Positions 1 to 7,561 of a stretch of 7,778 nt of DNA are shown in pieces; the first letter of the stretch is position 1; each line of letters starts with the position of its first letter. The DNA is taken from assembly GCA_030146445.1 (NCBI GenBank), contig JASLBT010000451.1, forward strand, positions 1 through 7,778, given 5' to 3'. The stretch is from Segetibacter sp. GTDB taxonomy: Bacteria > Bacteroidota > Bacteroidia > Chitinophagales > Chitinophagaceae. Below the pieces are notes generated by a model. The model saw nothing but the letters and a program-made list of their open reading frames with translations. It was not told the DNA's origin and ran no database searches. A program made the position numbers and the translations under genes.

Positions 1-301
1 GGCGAACAAATTAGGTATTGTAGCGTTCCCACGCAACTACGCAAATTATCAACTTCGTCTTCTTCACACCTCGCCGTCGAAACGCGCGGCAGAGACCCCC
101 GGGGATCGCTGCAGCAATAAGAGAATGCAAAGAACGTTAAAGCGCGGTCAGGCCAATGCGGACACAAGGTCGAAGTTATCACTATTCAATAATCAACTTC
201 CGCCCAATACCGCGATACCCAATACTTATACCCCGGCACCTGCAACCAAACGCTTAATCAATTTCGTGGGCGAATTGGATTTCCCCTTACTTTTATTGCT
301 T
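1..301. other. Upstream region with no supported gene
   Basis: No RNA gene, insertion element or convincing coding sequence is visible here. The deacetylase reading frame is open right across this stretch, from base 2 to the start at 302. Its translation is low-complexity, unlike any domain I know, and ends exactly where a clean lipoprotein signal peptide begins. I therefore read it as non-coding leader that happens to lack stops. A short GC-rich block around 90-116, including the palindrome CCCCGGGG, is the only compositional feature. The gene to the left is outside the window. Confidence 0.5.
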
Positions 302-1156
302 ATGAAATTATGTTTCTCTATTGCAGGTCTGGTTATGTTGGGTCTGTTTGCCTGCCAACAGAAGGACCCCCCTGTTGCCGCTGACAAGAATGATGTTGTA
401 CCCGTGTCGCCGGCTCCCGCACCAAAAGCAGTAATGGCAGATGCCGCAACGATCCTGGCAAGACCACAGGTTCCCATATTGTGTTATCACCAGATTCGCA
501 ACTGGCGGGCAGGAGATTCAAAAAGTGCCCGCGACTATATTGTTCCTGTTGACGTGTTCAGAGCGCAAATGAAATTACTGTCCGACAGTGGCTATCATAC
601 CATTTTACCCGACCAGCTATACGCATACCTGACTACAGGTGCTCCCCTGCCGCTAAAGCCAATCATGCTTACTTACGACGACACCGATATCGATCAGTTC
701 GAGGTGGCGGCGCCTGAGATGAAAAAATACAATTTTAAAGGTGTCTTTTTCATCATGACGGTATCCATCAACCGAAGGCCAAGGTATATGTCGCGGGAAG
801 AAATCAAACAACTTTCTGACGAAGGACACCAGATTGCATCACATACCTGGAACCATGAAAGGGTACCTGGCTACAAGTCAGACAAGGACTGGATGACCCA
901 AATTGCACAACCCAGAAAAAAGATCGAAGAGATTACAGGTAAACCGGCCGACTACTTCGCTTACCCGTTTGGCTTATGGAACCCTGAAGCAATACCTGTC
1001 CTAAAACAGCATGGCATAAAAGCCGCATTCATCTTATCTACTAAACGCGATGCGAATGAGCCATTGTATACCATCAGGCGGATGATTGCGAGCGGACACT
1101 GGAGTGCCAAAACGATGTACAACAGTATGCTGAAAACCTTTGAGCAAGGAAAGTGA
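302..1156 (+). CDS. Polysaccharide deacetylase family lipoprotein (NodB/CE4 fold)
   Basis: Predicted metal-dependent deacetylase that removes acetyl groups from N-acetylated sugars in a surface or periplasmic polysaccharide; the substrate cannot be read from sequence. The protein is 284 residues from the ATG at 302. That start is preferred because it opens a textbook lipoprotein signal: Lys2, a hydrophobic stretch, then lipobox LFAC with Cys18. A Pro/Ala-rich linker (about 19-55) leads into the NodB domain, starting near VPILCYHQ at 57-64. Motif 1 is TYDDTD (124-129), with Asp126 as the likely base and Asp127 as a metal ligand. Motif 2 is SHTWNH (180-185), supplying metal ligands His181 and His185. 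Motif 3 is FAYPFG (219-224). Two points differ from the textbook: Thr replaces Gly after the Asp pair, and Ala replaces the Arg of the RxP[FY] motif, as I recall from PgaB/IcaB-like members. No Shine-Dalgarno sequence precedes the start. The frame could be extended upstream to 125, but that would bury the signal peptide. The gene is convergent with tsaD and appears to stand alone. Confidence 0.88.
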   Translation: MKLCFSIAGLVMLGLFACQQKDPPVAADKNDVVPVSPAPAPKAVMADAATILARPQVPILCYHQIRNWRAGDSKSARDYIVPVDVFRAQMKLLSDSGYHTILPDQLYAYLTTGAPLPLKPIMLTYDDTDIDQFEVAAPEMKKYNFKGVFFIMTVSINRRPRYMSREEIKQLSDEGHQIASHTWNHERVPGYKSDKDWMTQIAQPRKKIEEITGKPADYFAYPFGLWNPEAIPVLKQHGIKAAFILSTKRDANEPLYTIRRMIASGHWSAKTMYNSMLKTFEQGK

Positions 1157-1261
1157 TTATCCTTTCCTCACACATCACCTGGAGCATCCCCCTTTAGTCG
1201 GCGTAAACCTTTTGTTCAGAGCGGGCCTGCAAGGACGCACCGGCGATCAGAAGAGGACGGG

Positions 1262-2302
1262 TTATTGCTCCCACTCTGCCCGTGCTGTTGCACTTACGTC
1301 GAGAGTAGCGAAGTCATTCCGGAGGTATTTATAGTAAGCCGTGATTGCAATCATCGCGGCGTTGTCGGTACAATATTCAAAACGGGGAATAAATGTTTTC
1401 CAGCCATGTCGCTGGCCCGCCTCCTGCAACCGCTTTCGCAAACCGCTGTTCGCACTCACTCCGCCTGCGATACACACGTCTTTTATACCGGTCTGTTGCG
1501 CTGCCTTTGTGAGTTTATTGATCAAAATGGATACGATACGCTCCTGGATAGACGCACAAATGTCGGCCAGATGACCAGCAATAAACTGTTCATTGTTCCT
1601 GGTTTGCTCCTGTATAAAATAAAGGATCGACGTTTTAAGGCCGCTAAAACTGAAATTAAGGCCCGGGATGTTTGGCTCAGGAAACGTGTACCGCTTTGGA
1701 TCACCTGTTTGTGCATATTTGTCGATCAATGGACCGCCGGGATAAGGTAGCCCCAGCAATTTTGCACTTTTATCAAAAGCCTCTCCGGCGGCATCATCAA
1801 TCGTTTCACCAATTACTTTTAAGCTGTAGGGACTTTCACAAACAACGATCTGGGTATGCCCGCCACTTACTGTCAGGCACAAAAAAGGGAAACGGGGCTT
1901 TTCATTTCCGATCAGGTTTGCAAGTACATGGGCCTGCATATGGTGAACCGCGATGAGGGGTTTGCCCAAAGAAAGCGCAAGCGATTTGGCGAATTGGCTG
2001 CCTACAAGCAAACTCCCGATAAGTCCGGGAGCCTGTGTAAATGCAATCGCGTCCAGATCGTCCAACGCTACTCCGGCTTGTTTGAGGGCAGCGTCTACAA
2101 CAGGAACAATGTGCTGGATATGTGCGCGCCCGGCAAGTTCAGGAACAACACCACCGTACTGCTCATGAACCTTCTGTGACGCGATTATATTTGAAAGAAT
2201 ATTGCCGTTACGGCAAACCGCGGCTGCAGTATCATCACAGGATGATTCAATTGCAAGAATTGTAGCAGGCAGGTTTTCAACTGCACCAGGGTTCGTTTCC
2301 AT
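1262..2302 (-). CDS. tsaD: tRNA N6-adenosine threonylcarbamoyltransferase TsaD
   Basis: Cytoplasmic enzyme of the t6A pathway. It transfers the threonylcarbamoyl group from threonylcarbamoyl-adenylate to A37 of tRNAs reading ANN codons, working with TsaB, TsaE and TsaC/Sua5, none of which is in this window. The 346-residue length fits the Kae1/TsaD family. Visible signatures in order: AIESSCDD (17-24, phosphate-binding loop of the ASKHA fold), PELAGRAH (54-61), VHHMQAH (119-125) with His121 and His125 matching the E. coli metal ligands His111 and His115, SGGHTQ (146-151), DDAAGEAFDK (169-178), AGGVSAN (279-285) and CTDNAAM (311-317) with Asp313 matching the third metal ligand, Asp300. Asp replaces the more usual Glu in SSCDET, a conservative change I recall from other Bacteroidota. 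About ten residues precede the usual N-terminus, but no later Met is available. The gene starts 41 bases after the ABC permease on the same strand, so they are probably co-transcribed. No clear terminator follows. Confidence 0.97.
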   Translation of the reverse strand: METNPGAVENLPATILAIESSCDDTAAAVCRNGNILSNIIASQKVHEQYGGVVPELAGRAHIQHIVPVVDAALKQAGVALDDLDAIAFTQAPGLIGSLLVGSQFAKSLALSLGKPLIAVHHMQAHVLANLIGNEKPRFPFLCLTVSGGHTQIVVCESPYSLKVIGETIDDAAGEAFDKSAKLLGLPYPGGPLIDKYAQTGDPKRYTFPEPNIPGLNFSFSGLKTSILYFIQEQTRNNEQFIAGHLADICASIQERIVSILINKLTKAAQQTGIKDVCIAGGVSANSGLRKRLQEAGQRHGWKTFIPRFEYCTDNAAMIAITAYYKYLRNDFATLDVSATARAEWEQ

Positions 2303-2343
2303 GGCGCAAAAATACTTGTTGTTGGTGAACCTTCATCGCAGGT

Positions 2344-3600
2344 CTACTTCATCCGGATGGCAACTACCGGGTTCATCCTTGCGGCGATTGTTGCGGGGAT
2401 GATACCTGCCAAAACACCTACGATCAGGCAAATGGATATGGCGAGGGTTAGCGTGCCAAGAGAGATACTGATCGCGAAAGGAAGAATAGCACTGAGGAGC
2501 TTCGTGAGTAAAAACACCAGTACTAATCCAATTAAGCCACCAAGTAAACACAAAAATGCACTTTCAAGCAGGAACTCCGTAAGGATGGTAGAATTGCGCG
2601 CACCTATCGCCTTTTTCAACCCTATCTGGCTGGTACGTTCGCGAACGGTTACAAACATAATGTTGGCCACGCCAAACGCGCCAACAATCAGCGAAAGACC
2701 GGCTATCGCCCAGCCGCCTAGGTTAACGCTGCCAAATAATGAGCTGGTTTGCTCACTGAAGATGTTAATATCGTTCAAGGCAAAATCATCTTCGGTTCGC
2801 GGGCTGAGTCTATGTATCGAACGCATTATACCCCGCAACTCATCGGTAAGTGCTGCTGACGGAACATTGTCTTTGCCTTTAACCATAATCAGCGGGTTAC
2901 TGTACTCCACCACAAAATACGACGCCATCATTTTAAAAGGCATTACTACTGCTTCATCAAATTGCCAGGCGCCGCCAAGTAATCCCTGCCCTTGTTTTTT
3001 GATGATACCTATAACGCTGAAGTATCTTCCTTTAAATTTAACTTGTTTGCCGAGGGCACGCTCAACGCTGCCAAAAAGGTTCTCGGCATTGGTGTAACCC
3101 ATTACAACTACCGGAGCAGCCCTCTGGAATTCGCCATCGCTGATGTACCTGCCGGCATGCAGGTTTACCGTGAGAACTTTGTTAAAATCTCCAGAAACAC
3201 CAAAGCCGCTTGCACCGCTAAGAACATTGTCTTCAAACTCAAGATCACTGTTGCTGCGAATGGTGTAGCACACAGCTGAAGCCAGCTGTGACCGGCTCTT
3301 TATGGCCTCCATTTCTTTATACTTCGGGTAAGGTCGTTTGATGTATTTCCACCAGGGAAAGCTGCCGCCCCCGGCATTTCCGTATTGCCATTTATCAATG
3401 TATATGGTATTGCTGCCGAGGCTCTTAATATCGCTTTGCACCTTCTGTTCCAGGCTCTGCACAGTTGCAAGTACGCTAATGATACAAAAGATGCCGATGG
3501 TGATACCAAACAACGATAAGAAGGTGCGCAGTTTGTTGCTGCTGAGTTCCTGCAACGCCATCTTAAAGCTGTTCCATATGATCGATAACATCGTAAGCAT
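2344..3600 (-). CDS. ABC transporter permease, MacB/FtsX (type VII) family
   Basis: Inner-membrane permease of the mechanotransmission class (MacB, LolCE, FtsX). These proteins do not pass substrate through the membrane; they couple cytoplasmic ATP hydrolysis to periplasmic movement. The 418-residue layout is standard: a cytoplasmic N-terminus, TM1 at about 25-47, a large periplasmic MacB_PCD-type domain (about 48-295), then TM2 (297-319), TM3 (345-372) and TM4 (380-403). The cytoplasmic coupling helix reads RERTSQIGLKKAIGAR (320-335), and the C-terminus carries the family ending PATIAARMNPVVAIR (402-416). A Gly/Trp/Tyr-rich loop (about 72-93) lies early in the periplasmic domain. No ATP-binding subunit or membrane-fusion partner is in the window, so substrate and direction are unknown; antimicrobial export and lipoprotein handling are both possible. 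The first ATG is used, though Met4 is an equally plausible start. It is the first gene of a probable two-gene unit with tsaD. Confidence 0.92.
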   Translation of the reverse strand: MLTMLSIIWNSFKMALQELSSNKLRTFLSLFGITIGIFCIISVLATVQSLEQKVQSDIKSLGSNTIYIDKWQYGNAGGGSFPWWKYIKRPYPKYKEMEAIKSRSQLASAVCYTIRSNSDLEFEDNVLSGASGFGVSGDFNKVLTVNLHAGRYISDGEFQRAAPVVVMGYTNAENLFGSVERALGKQVKFKGRYFSVIGIIKKQGQGLLGGAWQFDEAVVMPFKMMASYFVVEYSNPLIMVKGKDNVPSAALTDELRGIMRSIHRLSPRTEDDFALNDINIFSEQTSSLFGSVNLGGWAIAGLSLIVGAFGVANIMFVTVRERTSQIGLKKAIGARNSTILTEFLLESAFLCLLGGLIGLVLVFLLTKLLSAILPFAISISLGTLTLAISICLIVGVLAGIIPATIAARMNPVVAIRMK

Positions 3601-3604
3601 GTAG

Positions 3605-3635
3605 TAAAAGTAAGTAACAGTAACAAGGTTTCAAA
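3605..3635 (-). promoter_or_regulatory. Possible Bacteroidota-type promoter for permease-tsaD
   Basis: Read on the minus strand, TTTG (3635-3632) is followed after exactly 19 bases by TACTTTTA (3612-3605). This fits the TTTG-N19-TAnnTTTG consensus of the Bacteroidota primary sigma factor except for the final base. It ends four bases before the annotated ATG, so transcripts would start at or just inside the gene. That favours a leaderless message, or translation from Met4 or later. The match is by eye in an AT-rich region, where chance matches are common. Confidence 0.33.
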
Positions 3636-3738
3636 ACGAACAAAACGGTCTTATCATACGTTATTACCGGTGTTTATCAGGGCAATTTCGAAGGGAAAAT
3701 ATTTTAAAGTAAAAAAATGATAGCTGGCGATCGTGTAC

Positions 3739-3746
3739 TATTTTTA
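3739..3746 (+). promoter_or_regulatory. Possible -7 element for sdhC
   Basis: TATTTTTA matches the Bacteroidota -7 element TAnnTTTG except at its last base. It would place a transcript start near 3752-3755, leaving an A-rich leader of about 25 bases before the sdhC ATG at 3778, a common arrangement in this phylum. The -33 position 19 bases upstream (3716-3719, AATG) is a poor match to TTTG, so this is a weak call. No Shine-Dalgarno sequence lies ahead of sdhC. Confidence 0.3.
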
Positions 3747-3777
3747 CACCCGAATAAAAAAAAACTAAACTTCCATT

Positions 3778-4485
3778 ATGACCTGGAAACAAATGTTCAC
3801 TTCATCGGTAGGTAAGAAATTTGTGATGGCGCTTACCGGCCTTTTCCTGATCAGTTTCTTAGTGGTTCACGTTGGCTTAAACGCATGTATCTGGGCGAAC
3901 GACAATGGCAAAATGTTCAATGTTGCTGCACACTTTATGGGTACTACCATCCTGGTGCGAATTATGGAAGTGGGTTTATTTCTCGGGATTATTGTTCACC
4001 TCGTTCAGGGTTATATACTGAATATCCAGAATCAAAAAAGAAGAGCCGTAGGTTATGCCGTTGATTACGGTAATCGCGGAAGTAAATGGTATAGTCGCAG
4101 CATGGGTCTGCTTGGAACCCTGTTACTGTTGTTTCTCATCATGCACGTTTACCATTTCTGGACACCCTCACGCTTTGGCGGCATGTGGAACGTACAGCCA
4201 CTGAGTGAGGTTACCTATCCTGGTACAGCCATCGAATACCACGACCTGTATGCAGAGATGCTGAATGTTTTTCAAAATCCTATCGTGGTTGTACTGTATG
4301 TTATCGGTTGCATCTCTCTTGCTTACCACCTCATGCATGGTTTTGAAAGTTCGTTCAGAACGATCGGTGTGCACAATAACCGGTACCTGACCATGATAAG
4401 GAATACTGGTCGCGTATTTTCAATTATCGTTTCCCTTGCCTTTGCAATGATGCCGGTTAGCATGTACCTGGGCTGGGTTAAATAA
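3778..4485 (+). CDS. sdhC: Succinate dehydrogenase cytochrome b subunit (type B, SdhC/FrdC)
   Basis: Membrane anchor of succinate:quinone oxidoreductase. It holds the haems and the menaquinone site and docks SdhA-SdhB on the cytoplasmic face. The single 235-residue protein has five predicted membrane helices (about 15-38, 55-80, 108-130, 165-190, 208-231), which marks the type B enzyme with one large anchor and two haems b, not the type C SdhC+SdhD pair of E. coli. One conserved-looking His falls in each of the first four helices: His31 (VVHVG), His74 (IVHLV), His123 or His126 (MHVYHF) and His184 or His187 (YHLMHGFE). The 43-residue step from His31 to His74 is close to that in Bacillus subtilis SdhC. 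The N-terminal TSSVGKKFVMALTGLFL (8-24) is typical of the Bacteroidota family. It is first in the sdhCAB unit and divergent from the permease, with an unusually long spacer before sdhA. Confidence 0.96.
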   Translation: MTWKQMFTSSVGKKFVMALTGLFLISFLVVHVGLNACIWANDNGKMFNVAAHFMGTTILVRIMEVGLFLGIIVHLVQGYILNIQNQKRRAVGYAVDYGNRGSKWYSRSMGLLGTLLLLFLIMHVYHFWTPSRFGGMWNVQPLSEVTYPGTAIEYHDLYAEMLNVFQNPIVVVLYVIGCISLAYHLMHGFESSFRTIGVHNNRYLTMIRNTGRVFSIIVSLAFAMMPVSMYLGWVK

Positions 4486-4715
4486 GGAATTCAACCAGGC
4501 TCAAGTGCTTATTGCAACACAATTTACTGAATGTCGATTTCAACTCATTTCGGATACGATATCCCTGCGATACCCTTTATTTGTAGCGCACGGTGTTGAG
4601 TAAACAAATACAGCCGCTGACATAATTCGAATGTGTTGAAACGGCGCAACGACGACAATTCCGCCTGTAAAGTTGACGGGGTTGATTTACAAACAAGAAC
4701 TGAAATTCTTCACTA
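4486..4715 (+). other. 230-base spacer between sdhC and sdhA
   Basis: This gap is long for the inside of an sdh operon. I see no tRNA, no strong hairpin with a T-tract and no open frame of note; the best small one starts at 4532 and encodes only 22 residues. TTTATTTG at 4576-4583 resembles a -7 element with one mismatch but lacks a fitting -33 box. The sequence just before the sdhA ATG has no Shine-Dalgarno. The spacer may hold an internal promoter, an mRNA processing site or a small RNA, but nothing in it proves any of these. Confidence 0.4.
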
Positions 4716-6689
4716 ATGTTAGATGCAAAAATTCCTGCGGGAAAGCTGGACGAAAAATGGGAAGATTATAAGGGCCACTGTAAACTCGTGAACCCTGCAA
4801 ATAAACGCAGGCTCGAGATCATTATCGTTGGTACCGGCCTTGCCGGTGCTTCCGCGGCGGCTTCCCTCGGCGAGTTGGGGTATAAAGTAAAGGCTTTTTG
4901 TTACCAGGATAGTCCCCGCAGGGCACATAGCATAGCCGCCCAGGGTGGCATTAATGCAGCTAAAAATTACCAGAACGACGGGGACAGTGTTTTCCGTCTT
5001 TTTTATGATACAATCAAGGGTGGCGACTACCGTGCACGTGAGGCCAATGTTCACCGTCTTGCAGAAGTAAGCGGTAGTATCATCGACCAATGCGTTGCCC
5101 AGGGTGTTCCATTTGCCCGTGAATACGGTGGGCTGTTGAGCAACCGTTCATTTGGTGGAACGCAGGTTCAGCGTACATTTTATGCAGCCGGCCAAACCGG
5201 GCAGCAACTACTGATCGGGGCTTACCAGGCACTCGAACGCCAGGTTGCTCTTGGAAACGTGAGGATGTATAATCGCCACGAAATGTTGGAGCTGGTGGTA
5301 ACCGACGGCAAGGCAAAAGGAATTATTTGTCGTAACCTCATCAACGGCGAACTCGAAAGACATTCGGGCCATGCCGTGTTATTGTGTACCGGTGGCTATG
5401 GCAATGTGTTTTATCTATCTACAAATGCGATGGGTTGCAACGTAACCGCTGCATGGAAGGCACACAAAAAAGGGGCATACTTTGCCAACCCATGTTTTAC
5501 TCAAATACACCCAACCTGTATCCCGGTAAGTGGTGACCATCAAAGTAAGCTTACGCTCATGAGCGAAAGTCTCAGGAACGATGGACGCATCTGGGTGCCC
5601 AAAAAACAAAACGACACACGTAAGCCAAACGAGATACCTGAGGAAGAAAGGGATTACTACCTCGAACGCCGCTACCCTGCCTTTGGTAATCTGGTTCCCC
5701 GCGACGTGGCCTCACGTGCGGCAAAAGAAAGATGCGATGCTGGTTATGGCGTAGGTACATCCCGCCAGGCAGTTTACCTCGACTACGCCGATGCGATCCT
5801 TCGCTATGGGCAAATCGAGGCCGGCAAACGCGACCTTACCAATGCAGATACCAATGCCTTTATTCAAATGGGTAAAGAGGTGGTCAGGGAGAAGTACGGT
5901 AACCTTTTCGACATGTACGAAAAGATCACCGGCGAAAATCCATACGAATTACCAATGCGTATATATCCTGCCGTTCACTACACCATGGGTGGACTGTGGG
6001 TCGACTACGAACTTCAGACAACCATTCCGGGCCTTTATTGCCTGGGAGAAGCCAACTTCAGCGACCACGGTGCAAACCGGCTTGGCGCTTCTGCACTCAT
6101 GCAGGGCCTCGCCGACGGATATTTCGTTATCCCTTACACTATCGGAAACTACCTCGCCGATGAGATCGCCAATAAAGCAATGCCTATCGACCATCCCGCC
6201 TTTGTGGAGGCGGAGGCCACAGTAGAAAACCGGATCAACAAACTTAGAAGCATCAATGGAAAACAATCTGTTGAGAGCTTCCACAAGCGGCTGGGTAAGA
6301 TCATGTGGGACAAGTGCGGCATGGCGCGTAATGCAGAAGGATTATTGCAGGCAATTCGCGAGATCCAGCAACTTCGCGACGAGTTTTGGAGCGACGTAAG
6401 AATCCCGGGTGAAGTAAAAGAAATGAACACTGAGCTGGACAAAGCCGGACGGGTAGCCGACTTCATCGAACTGGGTGAACTGATGTGCCAGGATGCCCTC
6501 ATGCGTAATGAAAGCTGTGGCGGCCATTTCAGGGAAGAGTTTCAAACCCCGGAAGGTGAAGCCCTTCGCGACGACAACGACTATATGTACGTGGCAGCAT
6601 GGGAATACAAAAACCTGTCCGAATGGGGACTGCATAAAGAGGAACTTAAATACGATGTGGTGAAACCAACGCAACGTAGTTACAAGTAG
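4716..6689 (+). CDS. sdhA: Succinate dehydrogenase / fumarate reductase flavoprotein subunit
   Basis: Catalytic subunit that oxidises succinate to fumarate in the TCA cycle, or the reverse in fumarate respiration, at a covalent FAD on the cytoplasmic side of the membrane. The 657 residues run: a short leader, the FAD-binding Rossmann loop VGTGLAGASAA (38-48), then RRAHSIAAQGGINAA (68-82), in which His71 corresponds to the FAD-linking His45 of E. coli SdhA. Substrate-site motifs are IHPT (264-267), SESLRNDGR (283-291), NLVPRDVASRA (325-335) with Arg329, AVHYTMGGLWVD (419-430) with His421 (E. coli His354), and HGANRLGASALMQG (451-464) with Arg455 (E. coli Arg399). All catalytic positions are present. 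Residues about 363-386 form an insertion relative to shorter type B homologues I remember. The long form and the sdhC-A-B order support type B. The gene starts 230 bases after sdhC and ends 50 bases before sdhB. Confidence 0.98.
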   Translation: MLDAKIPAGKLDEKWEDYKGHCKLVNPANKRRLEIIIVGTGLAGASAAASLGELGYKVKAFCYQDSPRRAHSIAAQGGINAAKNYQNDGDSVFRLFYDTIKGGDYRAREANVHRLAEVSGSIIDQCVAQGVPFAREYGGLLSNRSFGGTQVQRTFYAAGQTGQQLLIGAYQALERQVALGNVRMYNRHEMLELVVTDGKAKGIICRNLINGELERHSGHAVLLCTGGYGNVFYLSTNAMGCNVTAAWKAHKKGAYFANPCFTQIHPTCIPVSGDHQSKLTLMSESLRNDGRIWVPKKQNDTRKPNEIPEEERDYYLERRYPAFGNLVPRDVASRAAKERCDAGYGVGTSRQAVYLDYADAILRYGQIEAGKRDLTNADTNAFIQMGKEVVREKYGNLFDMYEKITGENPYELPMRIYPAVHYTMGGLWVDYELQTTIPGLYCLGEANFSDHGANRLGASALMQGLADGYFVIPYTIGNYLADEIANKAMPIDHPAFVEAEATVENRINKLRSINGKQSVESFHKRLGKIMWDKCGMARNAEGLLQAIREIQQLRDEFWSDVRIPGEVKEMNTELDKAGRVADFIELGELMCQDALMRNESCGGHFREEFQTPEGEALRDDNDYMYVAAWEYKNLSEWGLHKEELKYDVVKPTQRSYK

Positions 6690-6739
6690 TCCGGGTGGCT
6701 AACAGGCAAAAAAAACATATTCACATTTCAACTTAGCAT

Positions 6740-7519
6740 ATGGAGCATTATAATATGGATCTTACCCTAAAAATCTGGCGCCAAAAAAACCGCCAGAGTA
6801 AGGGCGGCTTCAAAACATACGAGGTAAAGAATATTTCATCAGAAATGTCGTTCCTCGAAATGATCGATGTCTTAAATGAACAGCTGATCATGGAAGGGAA
6901 AGAGGACCCCATTGCATTTGACCACGACTGTCGCGAAGGCATTTGCGGCATGTGCTCGATGTACATAAACGGTAAACCCCACGGCCCGTGGAAGGCAACC
7001 ACGGTTTGCCAGTTGCACATGCGGGCATTCAAAAACGGCGAAACAATAACCGTAGAACCGTGGAGAGCAAACTCATTCCCTGTTGTAAAGGATCTTGTAA
7101 CCGATCGTTCTGCTTTCGACCGAATCATACAGGCTGGTGGTTACATCAGCGTGAATACCGGTAACGCTGTCGACGGTAATTCAGTTGCTATTGATAAAGA
7201 GAAATCAGACAAAGCGTTTTACGCTGCTGCCTGTATTGCCTGTGGTGCTTGCGTAGCTGCATGCAAAAACAGTTCGGCCATGTTGTTTGTTTCGGCAAAG
7301 GTTTCACATCTCGGGCTGTTGCCGCAGGGCGCACCTGAGCGACAAACCCGGGTAGTGAGTATGGTCGCTCAAATGGATAAGGAAGGGTTTGGTTCATGCA
7401 CCAACATTCAGGCTTGTGAAGCTGCTTGTCCAAAAGAAATATCCATCACCAACATCGCGCGTTTAAATGGCGAATACCTTTCAGCCGGTTTAACAATGGA
7501 GAATAAGTTAACCACCTAG
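6740..7519 (+). CDS. sdhB: Succinate dehydrogenase / fumarate reductase iron-sulfur subunit
   Basis: Electron-transfer subunit linking the SdhA flavin to the quinone site in SdhC. The 259 residues contain an N-terminal ferredoxin-like domain with a [2Fe-2S] site, Cys64, Cys69 and Cys72 in CREGICGMC plus Cys90. The C-terminal helical domain carries CIACGACVAAC (165-175) and CTNIQACEAACP (220-231). By family pattern the [4Fe-4S] cluster uses Cys165, Cys168, Cys171 and Cys230, and the [3Fe-4S] cluster uses Cys175, Cys220 and Cys226. All ten or more expected cysteines are present, so the subunit looks functional. The start is uncertain: ATG at 6740 gives MEHYNMDLTL, while ATG at 6755 gives MDLTLKIW and has GGAG nine bases upstream. 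I keep the longer form. The gene lies 50 bases after sdhA in the same unit and is followed by a good terminator. Confidence 0.97.
   Translation: MEHYNMDLTLKIWRQKNRQSKGGFKTYEVKNISSEMSFLEMIDVLNEQLIMEGKEDPIAFDHDCREGICGMCSMYINGKPHGPWKATTVCQLHMRAFKNGETITVEPWRANSFPVVKDLVTDRSAFDRIIQAGGYISVNTGNAVDGNSVAIDKEKSDKAFYAAACIACGACVAACKNSSAMLFVSAKVSHLGLLPQGAPERQTRVVSMVAQMDKEGFGSCTNIQACEAACPKEISITNIARLNGEYLSAGLTMENKLTT
6742..6745 (+). promoter_or_regulatory. Possible Shine-Dalgarno for the alternative sdhB start
   Basis: GGAG lies inside the first codons of the longer sdhB frame and nine bases before the in-frame ATG at 6755. Such a match is rare in this window, where other starts lack any. If used, SdhB would begin MDLTLKIW and be 254 residues. 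Bacteroidota rarely depend on Shine-Dalgarno pairing, so this does not settle the start. Confidence 0.25.
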
Positions 7520-7561
7520 TTCCGTTTACGGCCGTGATTTCCGGCGTGTAAGAATATCATC

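Noticed and set aside
288..295. TACTTTTA just ahead of the deacetylase ATG as a -7 promoter element.
   Set aside because: The base match is fair, but no TTTG lies at the expected distance upstream, and similar AT-rich words arise easily by chance.
2..301. Extension of the deacetylase frame upstream to 125 or to the window edge, suggesting a longer or fused protein.
   Set aside because: The added residues resemble no domain, and the ATG at 302 begins a complete lipoprotein signal peptide with lipobox LFAC, which would make no sense in the middle of a protein.
1157..1261. Possible bidirectional terminator between the convergent deacetylase and tsaD genes.
   Set aside because: Only very short stems (three or four bases) could be found and no T-tract follows them on either strand.
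1265..2179. Several + strand open frames of 60-160 codons opposite tsaD.
   Set aside because: tsaD is unmistakable on the other strand, and these frames show no family features or start signals.
2357..3097. A 246-codon open frame on the + strand opposite the ABC permease.
   Set aside because: It lies wholly antisense to a permease with clear family motifs. Its translation has no recognisable domain and looks like a mirror of the membrane and coupling-helix codons.
4532..4600. A 22-residue open frame in the sdhC-sdhA spacer as a small gene.
   Set aside because: It is too short to distinguish from chance, has no ribosome-binding site and no recognisable membrane or signal sequence.
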